Below are positions 41,953 to 55,000 of a DNA stretch of 64,000 bases, piece after piece. The stretch is from Eopsaltria australis (lineage: Eukaryota > Chordata > Aves > Passeriformes > Petroicidae). Below the pieces are notes generated by a model. It had not been told where the DNA came from, searched no databases, and worked only from the letters and a program-made list of their open reading frames with translations. The stretch spans positions 7,127,001 to 7,191,000 of the forward strand of contig JAVTVJ010000033.1 of NCBI GenBank assembly GCA_034509425.1. The letters run 5' to 3'. The translations under genes were made by a program, and so were the position numbers. Within the stretch, counting starts at the first letter, position 1. The number at the start of each line of letters is the position of its first letter.

Positions 41953-43861
41953 TGTATTGCTCCATTGTTTTTCTTACAGAAATGCAAAATATTCCTCTAA
42001 CCTTCCCAAATCAGCTAGCAGAATTATTGCTAAACAGTCCATAACTTAATTTACTACTTTATATACTTTGGCCGTATCATATTTTGTCACATGTTCATCA
42101 CACAGAAGCCAAAGTAAATGTTTTTATCAACCTCTGTAGTCTTTACATTGGAGATGGAGATCACATACTTTTCTGACAGCATCTGCTATTTTTCATTCAT
42201 TTCAGAGCAGAGTGTAATTTGTCATACAACACAGCTTTTTACAAATCACCAGCTTCATACTTTAGAAGTGTCATTGTTAAATTCACCCTGAAGATAGAGA
42301 CAAGGAGACTCAAAAATTAGCAGGGGAAAAAATGTATCTCAGAGATGGTATTTACGTCAAGGGATAGGGCACAGAGGACCTTCTGTCTCCCGATCTGCTT
42401 TCTACTTGACAGACAAAATAGTTGATAAGAGGTTTTTTAAAACTCCTATTGCATCTTCAGTGGCCCTATGGTAAAAGGTAAATGTAAAGCCAGGGCTATG
42501 CAAAGAAATGCTTGTTTGAAGCTACCATGACTTTGAAATTTAGATTTCAAGCTACAAAAGTTCATGAAACACAAATTTCAAAATATTTTTTTCCTACAAT
42601 ACACACATTGTGTCAACCTGGGCAAATCAAGACATGAAGGAAAATATCAAAACAAACATATGAACCCATAAAACAGCTTCCCTACAAGTTACATCATTTA
42701 GCAATTGATGGAATGCAAAGGAAGAATATACAGAAAACCAATGTTCTTCTAAAAGGTTGGTATTTTTAAAATATTCACATACCAATTAAGCATTTTAAAT
42801 GCGTGTGTTATTGTATGAAACTCAGCTGATCTTTAATTTTGCCTTAACTAACATTCAGTAAATGTTATTGGTTTCATTGCTCTTGCTAAAACATATCAGA
42901 GATTCTAAATAAATCTTTCTGAATACATTACCTGTCATGGGTAATTTTTTACCACAAGAAATATCTAGAGTTCAAAGAGTTAATAAAAATAGGGATTCTA
43001 GTGATCTAAATCTATTTGCAGTAATTTCTGTCTAGCTGTCCTTGACATTTCACCACCTGGTAACCTCCTCTGCGCCCCTTTCATTCACACTTCTAATAAG
43101 ACAGGTTAGCTTTCTATCATTTAATAGTCAGCTGCCTCTCAAACTGCCCAAGAAGCTTGGCTCTTCTCACATGAAGAATGATGCAGTAAAGCTACTGGTG
43201 CATAAAAAAAGTAAAATGAATATTATAACAGACATTTCTTGTCTGTAAATGTGATCTCTTGTTTATTTTAATAGCTATACTAAAACCCCAAGGTATGGTT
43301 AACAGTATTATATGCCTTGTGCCTTCATATAAGAAAACATCCCCCAAATGCATTTTCTAATTTACAAGCCTGTGACAAATCCAAACTGCTGAGAAATTAA
43401 ACTTTAAAAATATGTCTTCAGGTGATAGAGGACTGCTATTAACACTGTTATAATTGTACACCACTTGCATCAAATCTGACATTTCTATTTAATATGTTTT
43501 GCTAAGGGTATACCATTTTATGGCCTCCCAATGAAATCAAATTCAACCCAGACGTTTTCACTTTTCTAGTATAGTTCACTTCAAAGTTTTAAAGCTTCCA
43601 TTTCTTTTTCTTTCTTTCTTTTCCTCCCAAAAGGTTGATCCCCTGGCATCCATTAATTCCACAAGAGTCTTGTACTGGGTCAGTGAGTCAGTCATGAGTT
43701 CCTCCATTTCACACTAAGGCACTTTACTGACATTTTGTCAGATCTACCTTTCTAACTTCTAAACAGACTATTCAAAAAGTAATATAGCAAGTTTGAAAGG
43801 TATTAGGAAAGATTAGTGTCTGACCAGGAGGTTCTGGGGGAAGTCAGTGTTACCAAAAACT

Positions 43862-43881
43862 GGAGGGAGGGGGGAGGGGGG
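43862..43881 (+). other. G-rich run with quadruplex-forming pattern
   Basis: The plus strand has ggaggg-a-gggggg-a-ggggggg: three long G-runs separated by single A residues, preceded by a GG. This fits a G-quadruplex pattern, because the long runs can each supply more than one G-tract. It is on the template strand for NBEA transcription. Confidence 0.7.
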
Positions 43882-43898
43882 GTTAGAAAAGAAAAAAT

Positions 43899-44088
43899 GT
43901 GTGAGCTGACTGGCCAAGTTATGGTCATTTCCGGGTGACTTGTTTCCTCAAAGGTCACCCCGCGAATGTTCATTCTTCCTCCAGCTTGTACTGATTATCT
44001 CGAGAGAAGGTCGATGTTGATAAAGGGAGACACAATAAAATAAACTGTGTTATCCAGGTTCTCCCTTGTGTGTTACCACTCTAACACA
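43899..44088 (+). mobile_element. Possible fragment of a retroviral-type LTR
   Basis: The block runs from tgtgtgagctgac to ccactctaaca, begins TG and ends CA. It holds several CpGs (ccgggtgac, ccccgcgaat, ctcgagag, gtcgatg) in a CpG-poor intron, and has an AATAAAATAAA signal about 60 bp before its end, the layout of an R-U5 region. I cannot name a family and see no clear target-site duplication. It could equally be a conserved or unrelated GC-richer patch. Confidence 0.25.
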
Positions 44089-47000
44089 GGACATACTGTA
44101 TTAATTCTGTTTCATCCACTGTAGGTGAACAAGTTTCTTGAAAATGAACCAAAACAACCCGAGTGCAAGTAACAAAATGATCTAAGTATATCTTCAATCC
44201 TTTGTTGAGCAATAATCTATCATACACAACATTCTTCCAAGGTGGTCTACTTTTTGCCACAATTCGAGATGCCAGAATTACATCTTGTTTTTCAGGCTGA
44301 TCAAGCTACTGCCACAGCCTTATTTTCATTAGCTCATTGTGAAATAATTCAGTTCCAGAAGAGACTACACATATTCAAAGAGGAGAGGGAAGGAGGAAAA
44401 GGAAAGGGAGAAACAGAGAGAGAATGCCAGAGAGGACACAAGCATGGGAGGGAAGGATCTGGACTCACAGAAGTGTAGCTTCCTAAAGAGATACACATTC
44501 TTTTACAAATTTCAGGTATTTGGTTTTTAAATTTTAATGTAAAATTTTGTGGAAGTGGTTTGGCTGTATTTTTTTAAACAACATTGAGGCTATAAAAGAA
44601 CAGTTGTGGAAAGTGTCTGCAGTACTTAAAAATCTCAATTCATTAGTTAAAATTGACCTACTTCAGCACTTACTGAAGCACTTGAAAATAAAGTACCTCA
44701 TAGTCCTCTTTCTTAAACAGCAGCCAATGTAAAACCCCCCCAGATTTTACTTTCCTAAGAAAAATATTTTTTTAGAATTAGACCTTGCTAATAAAGAATA
44801 AAGGCAATTCATATAATTTTTTAATACACTACTTGAGAGCAAAAATTGTGGCCAACTTACAACACACAGCAATGAAGAATGTCAGATTAATTCTTTACAC
44901 ACACTGTTTTAAAATTATTCCATAACCTGTGCCACAATAATTAATGAGATTAGTAAGATCAGAGATAAATGTACTAAAAGCAGCTCAGATGAATTTCAAA
45001 TGTATGATAAGGAATATACGAATAATGAACACTTGCTAGTCTTAACAGTTTTCAAATTTTTTTACTTTGATGGATAGCCGGCATTCCATGCATGAAATAT
45101 TTACTATAAAGACTCAAAAAATCTTTAGGATGGGAAAACAATTTACAGCATGTATATCACAAGGAAATCCACACTGCCAAGCCTTTCCCCCCATTTATAG
45201 CTACATGTGAAGCCAGAAGAAGCTATGCAAGTACGCAGAAAACTTTAACAGAGAGCATGCCTTCAGATTCTGTACTCACACGCAACCTCTACACATCTTC
45301 TCTTTTGCACACCTTCTACTTTCTAGCAGAACTGCTGGATAAATACTAGAAGCTGCCAGACAGCTGACCACGATTGTTTGAATGATTCAAACTCTCAGAA
45401 CTGAAGCTTTCCTGTTGTGCAGGACAGTGGACGCTGCTCTTAGGAGAGTGACAATAATGGGCAGAAATTTTGAGGGGGTTTCTTAGTGGTTCCCCAAACC
45501 TCACTGCTTTTCAAGTCCCTGAAAACTTGATTAAAATGTTTGAAAAGCCTGTAAGCCATTCTAAGCAGTAGCACAACTAATCTGAAAAAATGAGGTATTT
45601 GTAGTATTAATAATAGTTCATTTCCCTATCATTTTGCAGAATGAACTTCAAAGCCTCAGGGAAAAGCTGGCCCTGATGTGATGGCATTGAGAAATGTAGT
45701 TCATTAAGACCTTAAGCAACAAACAACAGCAACAATTAGCTGCTATATTCAGTCTTGATTGATCGCTAGCAAACACAGTACTTGCCAGTACTTTGCTAGT
45801 CTACTTTTTTAAAAAAATAAGTTTTACAAATAAGGAGTTTGCTACTTCCCTTCATGAGGATATTCAAACTCAGGCAACACTCAACTTCACCCTAACTTTT
45901 CATACTCTCTTGCTTAAGTAAGCATTTTTCTACTCTGATCCCTTTCCTCTGAGGTTTACCTCTTTGTTCCTTGACAAACAATTCTTCTCCCCTTCACATG
46001 TTTGCTTATTTCATAGCATTTATGTGTCTTCACTTTTAGACATTAATTACCCCACACATACACACATTTTTCTACCTGTATCTAACTCCTAAAACACATT
46101 TTCTGTTCTTATGTCTGACTCCAGTTTAGGTTTATCTTACACTAGATGGTTTTCAGCAAAGAAAGAACTAAGCATTTGCTTTATCCAGCAAGAATTCATG
46201 CTAAAATCTGGAAAAGGAAAAGGAAAAAAACAATAACATATGTTCTCTAAGAACATAATAGCTCCCAATGAATGACTAATCAGACTGTTTCAGGTGGAAA
46301 TTAGATGCCATGAGATATTCTAGTTGTTACAATCTAAGGATAAACCTTTGGTATCCTGATAAGATTTGTGCCATCCTGTTGACCTTAAAATTTCCTTGTT
46401 AAACAGAAAATAAAACAGAAATGCATTGACACATTTTGCTTAGGCTATTGAAGTGTACCTCAGTAGATTTATCCCAGTAGTGGCTTTGTATTAATGTACA
46501 AGAAATTATTTTAATAATGCAATACATTGAATGCTAGTATTAAATCTCCCCTAATTTCTACAGATTTTTTTGTGAGATAATTTATGAATGCTTTCTATTT
46601 GCTTTAGCATCCCTTAAAGATTCAGCTGATTTTGAAACTGCTTTTATTCATCTATTTTCATCTTAAGATGAATCCATTCAAAATCAATCAATTCAACATT
46701 ATTTTCTAAACTCACCTTCTCTGTATCTTCACTGGTTAACAAACTCCTATTTTAAGCAGCATCTTTAATCTCTAATGTATCCCTGAACACACAGGTCAGG
46801 GATTATCCAGAGAAAACATTTATTGGCTAAGATACCTCATCTGTTACTCCCATATTAGATTTTCTGTAATGATTTGGCTTCAAGTAGTATTTCTCTTTCT
46901 AATAGCATAACAGAAATGTGTATATATGTATAAATCTGATTCAGGGGCTCTATAGTAGACTGCCAAATGTATTCTGGAACACATTGTTTTACAGTCTTCC

Positions 47001-48889
47001 CCCTAGAGCATTTCTGACCCTTAATTTTTACTACTTTACCTGTTAACCCCAACTCCCTTTTTTACATTCAACAGCACTAAAGAACACAGCCACTTCATTT
47101 CTTCACCTTTTCCCTTCCTTTTCTGAAGGTATCTTGTTCTGAGCACCTTTTTACTATTTGTTTTATTTTGATAAGTTGGGGTGTTTTAATACAAATGCAT
47201 TTTGCAATGCAGCTGTTATCCATCCTTAATTCCTTCCTCCTTGCAAAGGCTGGCAGCAGCAGTTTAAATTATCCCACTTGGTTCACAAGACTCCTGGTAT
47301 TTTCATACAAGCATTTCAGTTAATTGTTTTACTGATTACTCATTTGGTTGCTAGTTTAGGAACAATCCTTTCACTAATTATACACCCTACTTGAATACCA
47401 TCTCTCCGTCTGTCCACAGATATTCCTTTATCTTTTGCAATGCCTTGATGTATTTAACTGCCCTCCTCCTGTGTACTAAAGCCAGACAAGAAGATTACAG
47501 TCACTTCCAACTGTCTTCCCTTATTTCTCAGTTTAAGGCTCTTATCCTTTGTTTGAGCCCCACTCCTAGGAAGTCACCTTCCCAGATATTCTAGTGGAAT
47601 TCCTGGAAAACCAGATTTCATTGAAAAGTAAAAATCAAAATGTCAGCACTTTGAAGATATATCAAATACAGTAGATATTACCTCAAATTGCTTCCAAATT
47701 TGAAAATTTTCTTTGTTTTTCTTACAAGGTTAAGAATGATGGTACTTAAAAAAACTATTGCCTTCCAGAGGAGCATGAATGAACATAAAATGATTTGTAG
47801 GATGTCCAGGCTGATTTCTTTAAAAAGCATTTTCTCCTATGTATTAGGATGACCATACAATTTGCAATTAGTTATTCTAACTAGTAACTGAATAACAACA
47901 ATATAGCTTGTTCACATACTCTTCTGAGACTGTTGGAATATTTATGCAAACAGGAGCTCTGGAATAAAAATAAATCAACAAACCTACCTTTTTATCTTTG
48001 CCAAAACAAGTAAAAAATAAAAGGGCAATATGATCTTGAATTTATCATTTCCTAGCATGAATGGTAGTATACAAACTGAAGAGAGACATGTTCACTGTAA
48101 AAAATGTTTTTTAAAAAAGAGCAATTTTAGGTATAGTGAAGCCCTTACCTACTTTATTACTAGAAAATGAGAACCAAGAAGAGACCATATTATTCAAAAT
48201 ATTACTAGATTTTTGTTTCTTTCTGATAAGGTCCCATGCATATGAACAATAATCCTTTGTATTTAACAAGGTAAATACAAAGGTAAGGAATAGCAGCAGT
48301 AAAATCACCCTGCTCTCTGGCTGTTTCTGTATATCGTGTGGAAGTTGTTTTAATCTAATGTGTATTGTTGCATAATATCCCCAGGCACATTCAAGTAAAA
48401 GCTAAAGCTGTACAGAAAAGCCAACATTTTAAATGGGTCTTGTCATTAATGCTTTATTAATTGCCCCAGGCAATGCAAACCCAGAGCTAGGCAAGCTATA
48501 ACAATATGACACTTTAAGGTCAAATCCAATTCCTGCTGTTTTTTATGGAGTGGGCCAAATATTGAGTTAACAGCAGGAAAGAACAATTTATTGAGCTTTT
48601 CTCCATCTCCTGATTATCTGATCTAAATTAGATCAGTTAGGTTGTTTTTCTCTAAAAACAAAACACCTTTTGTCCACTCAACTTCAAAGAATCTTTGATT
48701 GTTTGTGTTAGAACAATTAGTAACTTTAGTAACATCTATTTATTTACACTGTACCCCTAGTGCACTGAATATAAAGAAATTAAATATATATAAATATAAA
48801 ATACAATACATCACCTTCTTTATGTTTACAGAAACAAAAACACCACAATGAAATTGCATATTTATCCATTTGTTTAACATATATGTTAC

Positions 48890-49009
48890 CTTCACATCTG
48901 AGGTATCTCTTTGGCTGTTCCTCCAGGACCTGGCCACTGAAGAGAAGGTTCGATCTGGGTGGTCAAACTTGCCGTCATTTGCATTTAGAAAGAATGTTGT
49001 AAAGGGCTC
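48890..49009 (-). CDS. NBEA: NBEA coding exon, BEACH domain core
   Basis: This exon has 120 bp (40 codons) and is phase 0 at both ends. The acceptor is ttaactacag and the donor is gtaaca after D-V-K. It begins E-P-F-T-T-F-F-L-N and contains the conserved BEACH stretch [15 protein letters not shown], followed by [11 protein letters not shown]. It joins the upstream exon in frame as L-V-R-I / E-P-F-T. LRBA has a different sequence in the first half (remembered as Y-F-L-N-L-Q-G-G), whereas this exon has N-A-N-D-G-K as in NBEA. The N in R-N-S-Q-R-D is T in mammalian NBEA as I recall it. Confidence 0.96.
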
Positions 49010-52000
49010 CTGTAGTTAATGAAATTAAGACAGATTAAGAAAACAGTACAAGGACTTGTGCAGCAGGTTTCTGTCAAAATCCAAATGCCTTTTGCAGATC
49101 AAAATACTTCATAAAGGCAGGATTAAAGAAAAACCTGGCACCTCATAGTTATTTGTATATTACAGGTTTCTGCACCGAACATCTGAGTTTATTGGCACTA
49201 ACAGGTTTTGAACAAACAAATCTTGAGTTCTATACCATAAGACTAATTACCCATCAGTGGCAGACATGTAGCTGAGTTCCAGTTCACAACGACTGCCTCC
49301 TTCATTGCAACCACCATAAACACAATTCTGTGTTATTTATATAACTGGGCTTTGTTTACTCCTTGCATGTTGGTATGTAAAAATATTTTTAAAAAATCCT
49401 GTCTCTAAATCTTTCTTCTGTTTTCATTTATTGAAAAGAGCTCAGTAGGTTCCACTTTGTCTCAAGGTGAGAAGAATGGCTCTGTGGTTGTTATGAGGCA
49501 GACTATGGTTCCATGATATGCAGTTTTATCATTACTTTAGGGCAGAGGTACAGAGAATAAATATTTAGTCTTTACTTTTGATAATTCTATCTAAAACCAT
49601 AACCCAGTTCTTACTAAATGGAAACAGTCACTAGCTTTTGGGAAGGAAGACCTCGGGTATTAGACTGTCTGGATAATGCACTTTGGTGTCACTACATTCC
49701 ACTGCAGGGAAGGGGCTAACAGGGGACCAAATCCTTAATTTGACAGTAGAACTTGAATACAGAGGTCATTGACAGAAACCTGGATTTCCACCACTATTCC
49801 ATTAGATCTCTTATTCAACTAATAGTTGGCAGTGTGTCTACAGGGATGAAAGTTGCTTCTTCCTCTTTGCCAAAGTCTCATGGGGAATGTTTATAAGAAA
49901 GTTCATTAAATTCATACCCAAACTTATTTGCTTGTATATCCTGACCATTTGGAAATTTTGTTAATCAAAGCAGTTAATGATCAGCAGATCACAATTGTTG
50001 TTACAGTATTACTCATCTATTGTTTGAATTTTATTCTAAACATTCTCTGTTTCCTTCTATGAAATTTTCGAACAAGTCATGGAATTGCTCCATTAATAAA
50101 GAATTTTTGAAGGAATTATGCCACATTATACACATTGTGTGTAAATTACCCCAGATGAAAAAGGTATGAAGAAATTCATGTTTACATCGTCCCTGAGAAA
50201 AATTAAAACACACATAAGGAAAGCACGGATGCAAAAATAGTGAAAATATCAAAAAAAGAGGAAAATAAAAGATGAAATTCTGACTTCCAGAGTCCATTGT
50301 TTCTCTAACTTTATTCCACACGTCTTCCCAATTAATTTTTTCTATTGTGCACAGCATTCAAAACAGGCTACTTTCTTTCAAAGAAGAAAAAAATCTAACC
50401 AATTTTTTCCTCTTAAAACATTGGAAATTTGTTTTTAAAAGACACATTCAAAAGAATAGTATCTCATAAATATACTTTCATCTGTGTATTTATTCCAATC
50501 AGAGAATCCTAATATGTGTTAAATAATTAATTTAAATAATTGAATTAAATACAAAATTATCACAATATAATTTCTTGTTGGAGGACACTAAATCCCATTT
50601 CACAATAGTTTTATATGCACTTGAGAATATTGAAAGGCTGTGTGGTGAAGAAGAGATTTATAATTTAAATGGAATATTAAAATTTAACAGTAGCTCAACT
50701 TGGTGATTAGTATAAACTTCCACAATGAACTGAAATATTTAAAGAAAATAAGTTTTTATCTATCCAGATTTTCCAGTGCTCCATACAGTGAACTTAATGT
50801 AAAATATAAATGAAAATGTGTAAGAGTCAGACCCTACAAAATGGAAAAAAATATACACAGAAATTAGATTATATTAATTTATCCTAAAATTATATTATTA
50901 TAGTTTTATTAAATTTAAATTTTTAATATTAGAATTATTTTGCTTTAAACTTATTTTGCTCCCAATTATCTGTGTATATTTGCAGTAGTACATATGCTAT
51001 TTTCTAGCTTGCCCTGACTGAAAAACCTTGTATGTTCTTGCTCTGAGCACAAATAACTCTAACAATTCTTACCCATCACTTTTTTATTTATAAGATATGT
51101 GTAATTTTTGTGAATATAATTGTGAAGCAGACTGTGGATCATTGCAGAGGTTCTGAAATCAGAAGCAGTTGATGGATTAAAAAAAGCAGAAAGCAGAAAA
51201 ATGATGTAATTACAATAAATTATGTAAAAATATTAATCCAAACTTCCATGACAACATTATTTTAAGCATCTGAGACAAATACACAAAAGCAATAAAATTC
51301 ATAATCAAGGATTAAACTTTTAGTAGCTGAGCACTACAGGGTGCCCTATTATGCTATCCTGCCATGGCCTGTTGTGCCTATCTTTTTGGATTTTTAATCC
51401 TTAGCAGAAATTCACTTGCTTTATCTCAGACCTCTAACATAAGGCAATTTTTATTCTCTGGGAAGTCAAGTGCTTATATTATATAAATATAATTCATATC
51501 TGTATTCAATATACTCATTTAAATACTGTTATTCTGTGATACCGATTACTGTCATTTCATGTACAGATTTTGTTGCTGTGAAAGCTACAAAGCAGCACAA
51601 TGTTTTCATTATAACTCCATCTCACTCATTCCTAATATTCTGAATAAAAATCATGCCTTGTTCACTGCCAACTAGAAGAGAAAGTCGTGGGGTACTTGAT
51701 TACTTTGAACATAAGCTTGAGCTGTGAGAACAAGTTTTTCCATTCAATACCACTTCTCTCCCTCTCTTCCCTTCTAACAGTACCCAGACTCATTTGCATC
51801 ATTTATGGTGGGAGTAGAGGAGGGAGAAGGAAGGGATGTGGTCATTCTAAGACATCCTATGTCAAACAAAAATGTGTTTCCAGCCATTTGTAAGAAGAGA
51901 AAGACTATGTCGGGGTTTGTCAGTGACGCACCTTTTACCTGATACATCTGTGATCGTCCTGCTCAAATCTAACAAAAAGAAGACCCAAATTCACTTCTGA

Positions 52001-55000
52001 TTACCAGATGACATCCATACCTCCTCACCTTTGAATCTCACTAAAAACTGGTTTCAACTCAATACGATCTAACTCATAATAAATCCAGAGTTTCTTCTAC
52101 CTTGTACAAATATGCAGCCATTGCAACAGCAACTGGACGACAATTATTCTCTACTAACACCTTGACTACCATGTTAGAGAGTCATGCTCTCAAATACTGA
52201 TCTCTGTTTCCGTGAAGATGCCACTGTTATATTTACACAAATGTAACCTGCTCAGTAGCAATTATTGAGAACATCCAATTGTACCGTAACTCTATCCCAT
52301 TTCTCCTAAAAATCTGAAACCAATGCTGATATTCACATTCTACGGGATTCAAGCCAGAATTCATTTTTCTATTTTTCTTTTTCCTTCTGTCTGCTTTTCA
52401 AGTCAAGTCACTGGACTATATGGCATTCTGAAATAGCATTCTTGGTTTAAACTATTCTGTCTTCTGCAACTTAAATAGTCACTGCTCCAGATGAAATACA
52501 CATGAAGAAAATGAGTCTTCAGGTGGTAAAGGTCACCTAGCGATAAACTATGAATATTCAATTTCATTTACACAAAAATGGAACTATATCAACAGAATAT
52601 GTATTAGTGACAGAGATTGTTGATCTCAATATTAACTACACAGGACAGAACTGAGGCTAAGACACACTGTATTTTAAAACACTAGTGTGATACATGTATT
52701 GGGTTTGTGTGGCAAAGTTTTGGTAGTGGAGGAGGCTACAAGAGCGGCCTCTGTGGAAAGCTTTTGCTATGTCCAATAGTGTCAATGCCAGCTGGCTCCA
52801 AGATGGACATGCCACTGACTAAGGCTAAGCATGTCAATTATAGCAAAATGCCTTTATGGTAACAGACATGAGAAGGGTCAGGCAAAAACTGCAAAAGAAC
52901 ACTAGAGAGAGGAATGAGGAACAGCTCTGCAGACAATAAAGTCAGTGCAGAAGGAGGGCCAGGAGATGCCCCAGGTTCCAGAGTGGAGATTCCCCTCCAG
53001 CCCATGGTGCAGACCATGGTGCAGACTATGGTGAGGCAGCTGTGCCCCTACAGACCATGGAGGTCCAGAGGGGAGCAAAGATCCACCTGCAGTCCCTGGA
53101 GGAATCCATGCCAGAGCAGGTGGATGCCTGAGGAAGGCCATGAGCCCCTGGGAAGCCTGTGCTGGAGTAGGCTTCTGGCAGGGACCTGTGCTTCCATGGA
53201 GAGTAGAGCCCGTGTGGGAGCAGGTTTTTTGGCAGGACTTGTGACCCGACAGGGGACCCACTGTTGCAGTCTGTTCCTGAGGGACTGCACCCTGTGGGAG
53301 GGGCCCACACTGGAGCAGCTCATGAAGAACTGCAGCCCGTGGGAAGGACTCAGTTTGGAAAAATTAATGGAGGACTCCCTCGCATGGGAAAGACCTCACA
53401 ATGGACCAGGGGAAGACTGTAGAGTCTTCCAAGGAGAAAGAAGTGACAGAGACAGCGTTCAAGGAACTGAGCCCAACTCCCAGTTCCCATTCCCCTGTGT
53501 GGGTGGAGAGAGGAGAGAGAGAATTTGGGAGTTAAGCTCAGAGAAGAAAGAAAGTGTTGGGAGAAAGGTAATTTTTAGATTTGGTTTATTTTCTCCTTAT
53601 CCTCTTCTCATTTGATTGGTAATAATTCAAACTGATTTCCCCAAGGTGCATCTGTTTTGCTTATGATGGTAATTTCTCCCTGCACTTACGTCAACACATG
53701 ACTCTTATTTTTTCTCTCTCCTGCCCAGCTGAAGAGAGGAGTAGTAGAGCAGTTTTGGTGGGTACCTGACATCCCACTACAATATATCAGATATGAGGAA
53801 AATATAAGGCAGTAGGGGACAGATTATCACAGAATTGACTCAGAAATAGGATATTAAAAGCAATGTTTTGAAGACAACTGACAGAAACCAGATTGCATCT
53901 GTCAAAGCTGAAAAGCAAGACTTAAAAAGCAAGACTTAAGGTTTTGTGGCAATTACACAATTCTCTCTCTATATATATACTTCAGAGAGGCTGAAACTTC
54001 CTTACCTACTGCAAATGCTGTTTCCTCCAATACTATGGTCTATGCAGACTGTTTCTCCCCTTGGACCCCCATTACTACATACTGTTTTGTTCTGCTTCTA
54101 TCTAAACTCTCATTTCCAATTTACGTTTTGTCACAGATTTCTCACTTGCTTCATTGCTTTTTTCTCTTTCTTTTGCTTTTCGTTTTCTCTTTCTTTGGCT
54201 TACAGAGTCTTCTCCCAGGGTTTTAGTTTGTACTCCTGTCCTTCGCTCCCAGTTTGTTGTCACTTTCTACCAAAAGCTCTACAGAAACACATCTTTTCCC
54301 ATCATTCTTCTCCAGTCTCTCAAAATACTGAAAGCATTTTTCTGTCTGAATCTCTGCCTCTCCTAATGTCACCTTTCTCTTTCTGGACTAGACTGTAATT
54401 TGCCTTTTCTTACACAGTCTTTTTCACAAACTCATATCAAAGCTCTAGCTCAAGAAATTCACTAGCAAGAAATACTGCTTTAACTTACAGAAATCTGACC
54501 TAGCTTTATCTATCAATTTCACTGGCACAATCTTCTCCCTTAGGATATTTCATCATTTATTTTGTAGCAAAAATATCTCTCTATAGATCACTATGACTTT
54601 ATAATCTTCACTGCCATAATCTTTTCCTCTATACACACTTATTTTCAAGTATCTATTTAGGGTTTCCATTTGCTGCCTTATCCAGTCTTATCATATTATT
54701 ATCTTTTTTCCCTTTTCTGAGGAAAACTTTCCCTGAATTTGTCTTCTTTCACTTCTTCTGTCTACTCCCATTAGAGATTGTTTTTCTTTGCTGGTCAATC
54801 ATATTCAAATAATCTTTAAAATACCTATGTAGGTGTGTTCTTGTATTTAAACTGCCTGTTGTTTTCACCTTTACATTGGCAACCTCTTCTCTGGAAATCA
54901 CTGGTTTCCTCTTCTGCTTTCTATTCTCACATACATTATTTGCTCTAACAAATGTAATTTTTCAGGTCCATATTGCAAGGCCAGCAAGACAAAGACCTTG

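Larger units (their letters stand above)
38258..48889 (-). other. NBEA: NBEA intron, 10.6 kb
   Basis: Mostly AT-rich with few recognisable repeats: a poly-A tract (39254-39275), a G-rich run (43862-43881) and a CpG-bearing LTR-like block (about 43899-44088). A 161-codon open frame on the plus strand (41467-41952) is unusual for such sequence but has no recognisable domain. Confidence 0.88.

Noticed and set aside
52914..53615. 233-codon open frame on the plus strand, the longest in the window
   Set aside because: It lies entirely inside the LTR at 52695-53781 and its composition follows the repeated LTR interior. There is no recognised domain.
53946..54398. 150-codon plus-strand frame rich in F, S and L
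   Set aside because: It follows from the pyrimidine-rich composition of the region. The hydrophobicity is compositional and no family is recognisable.
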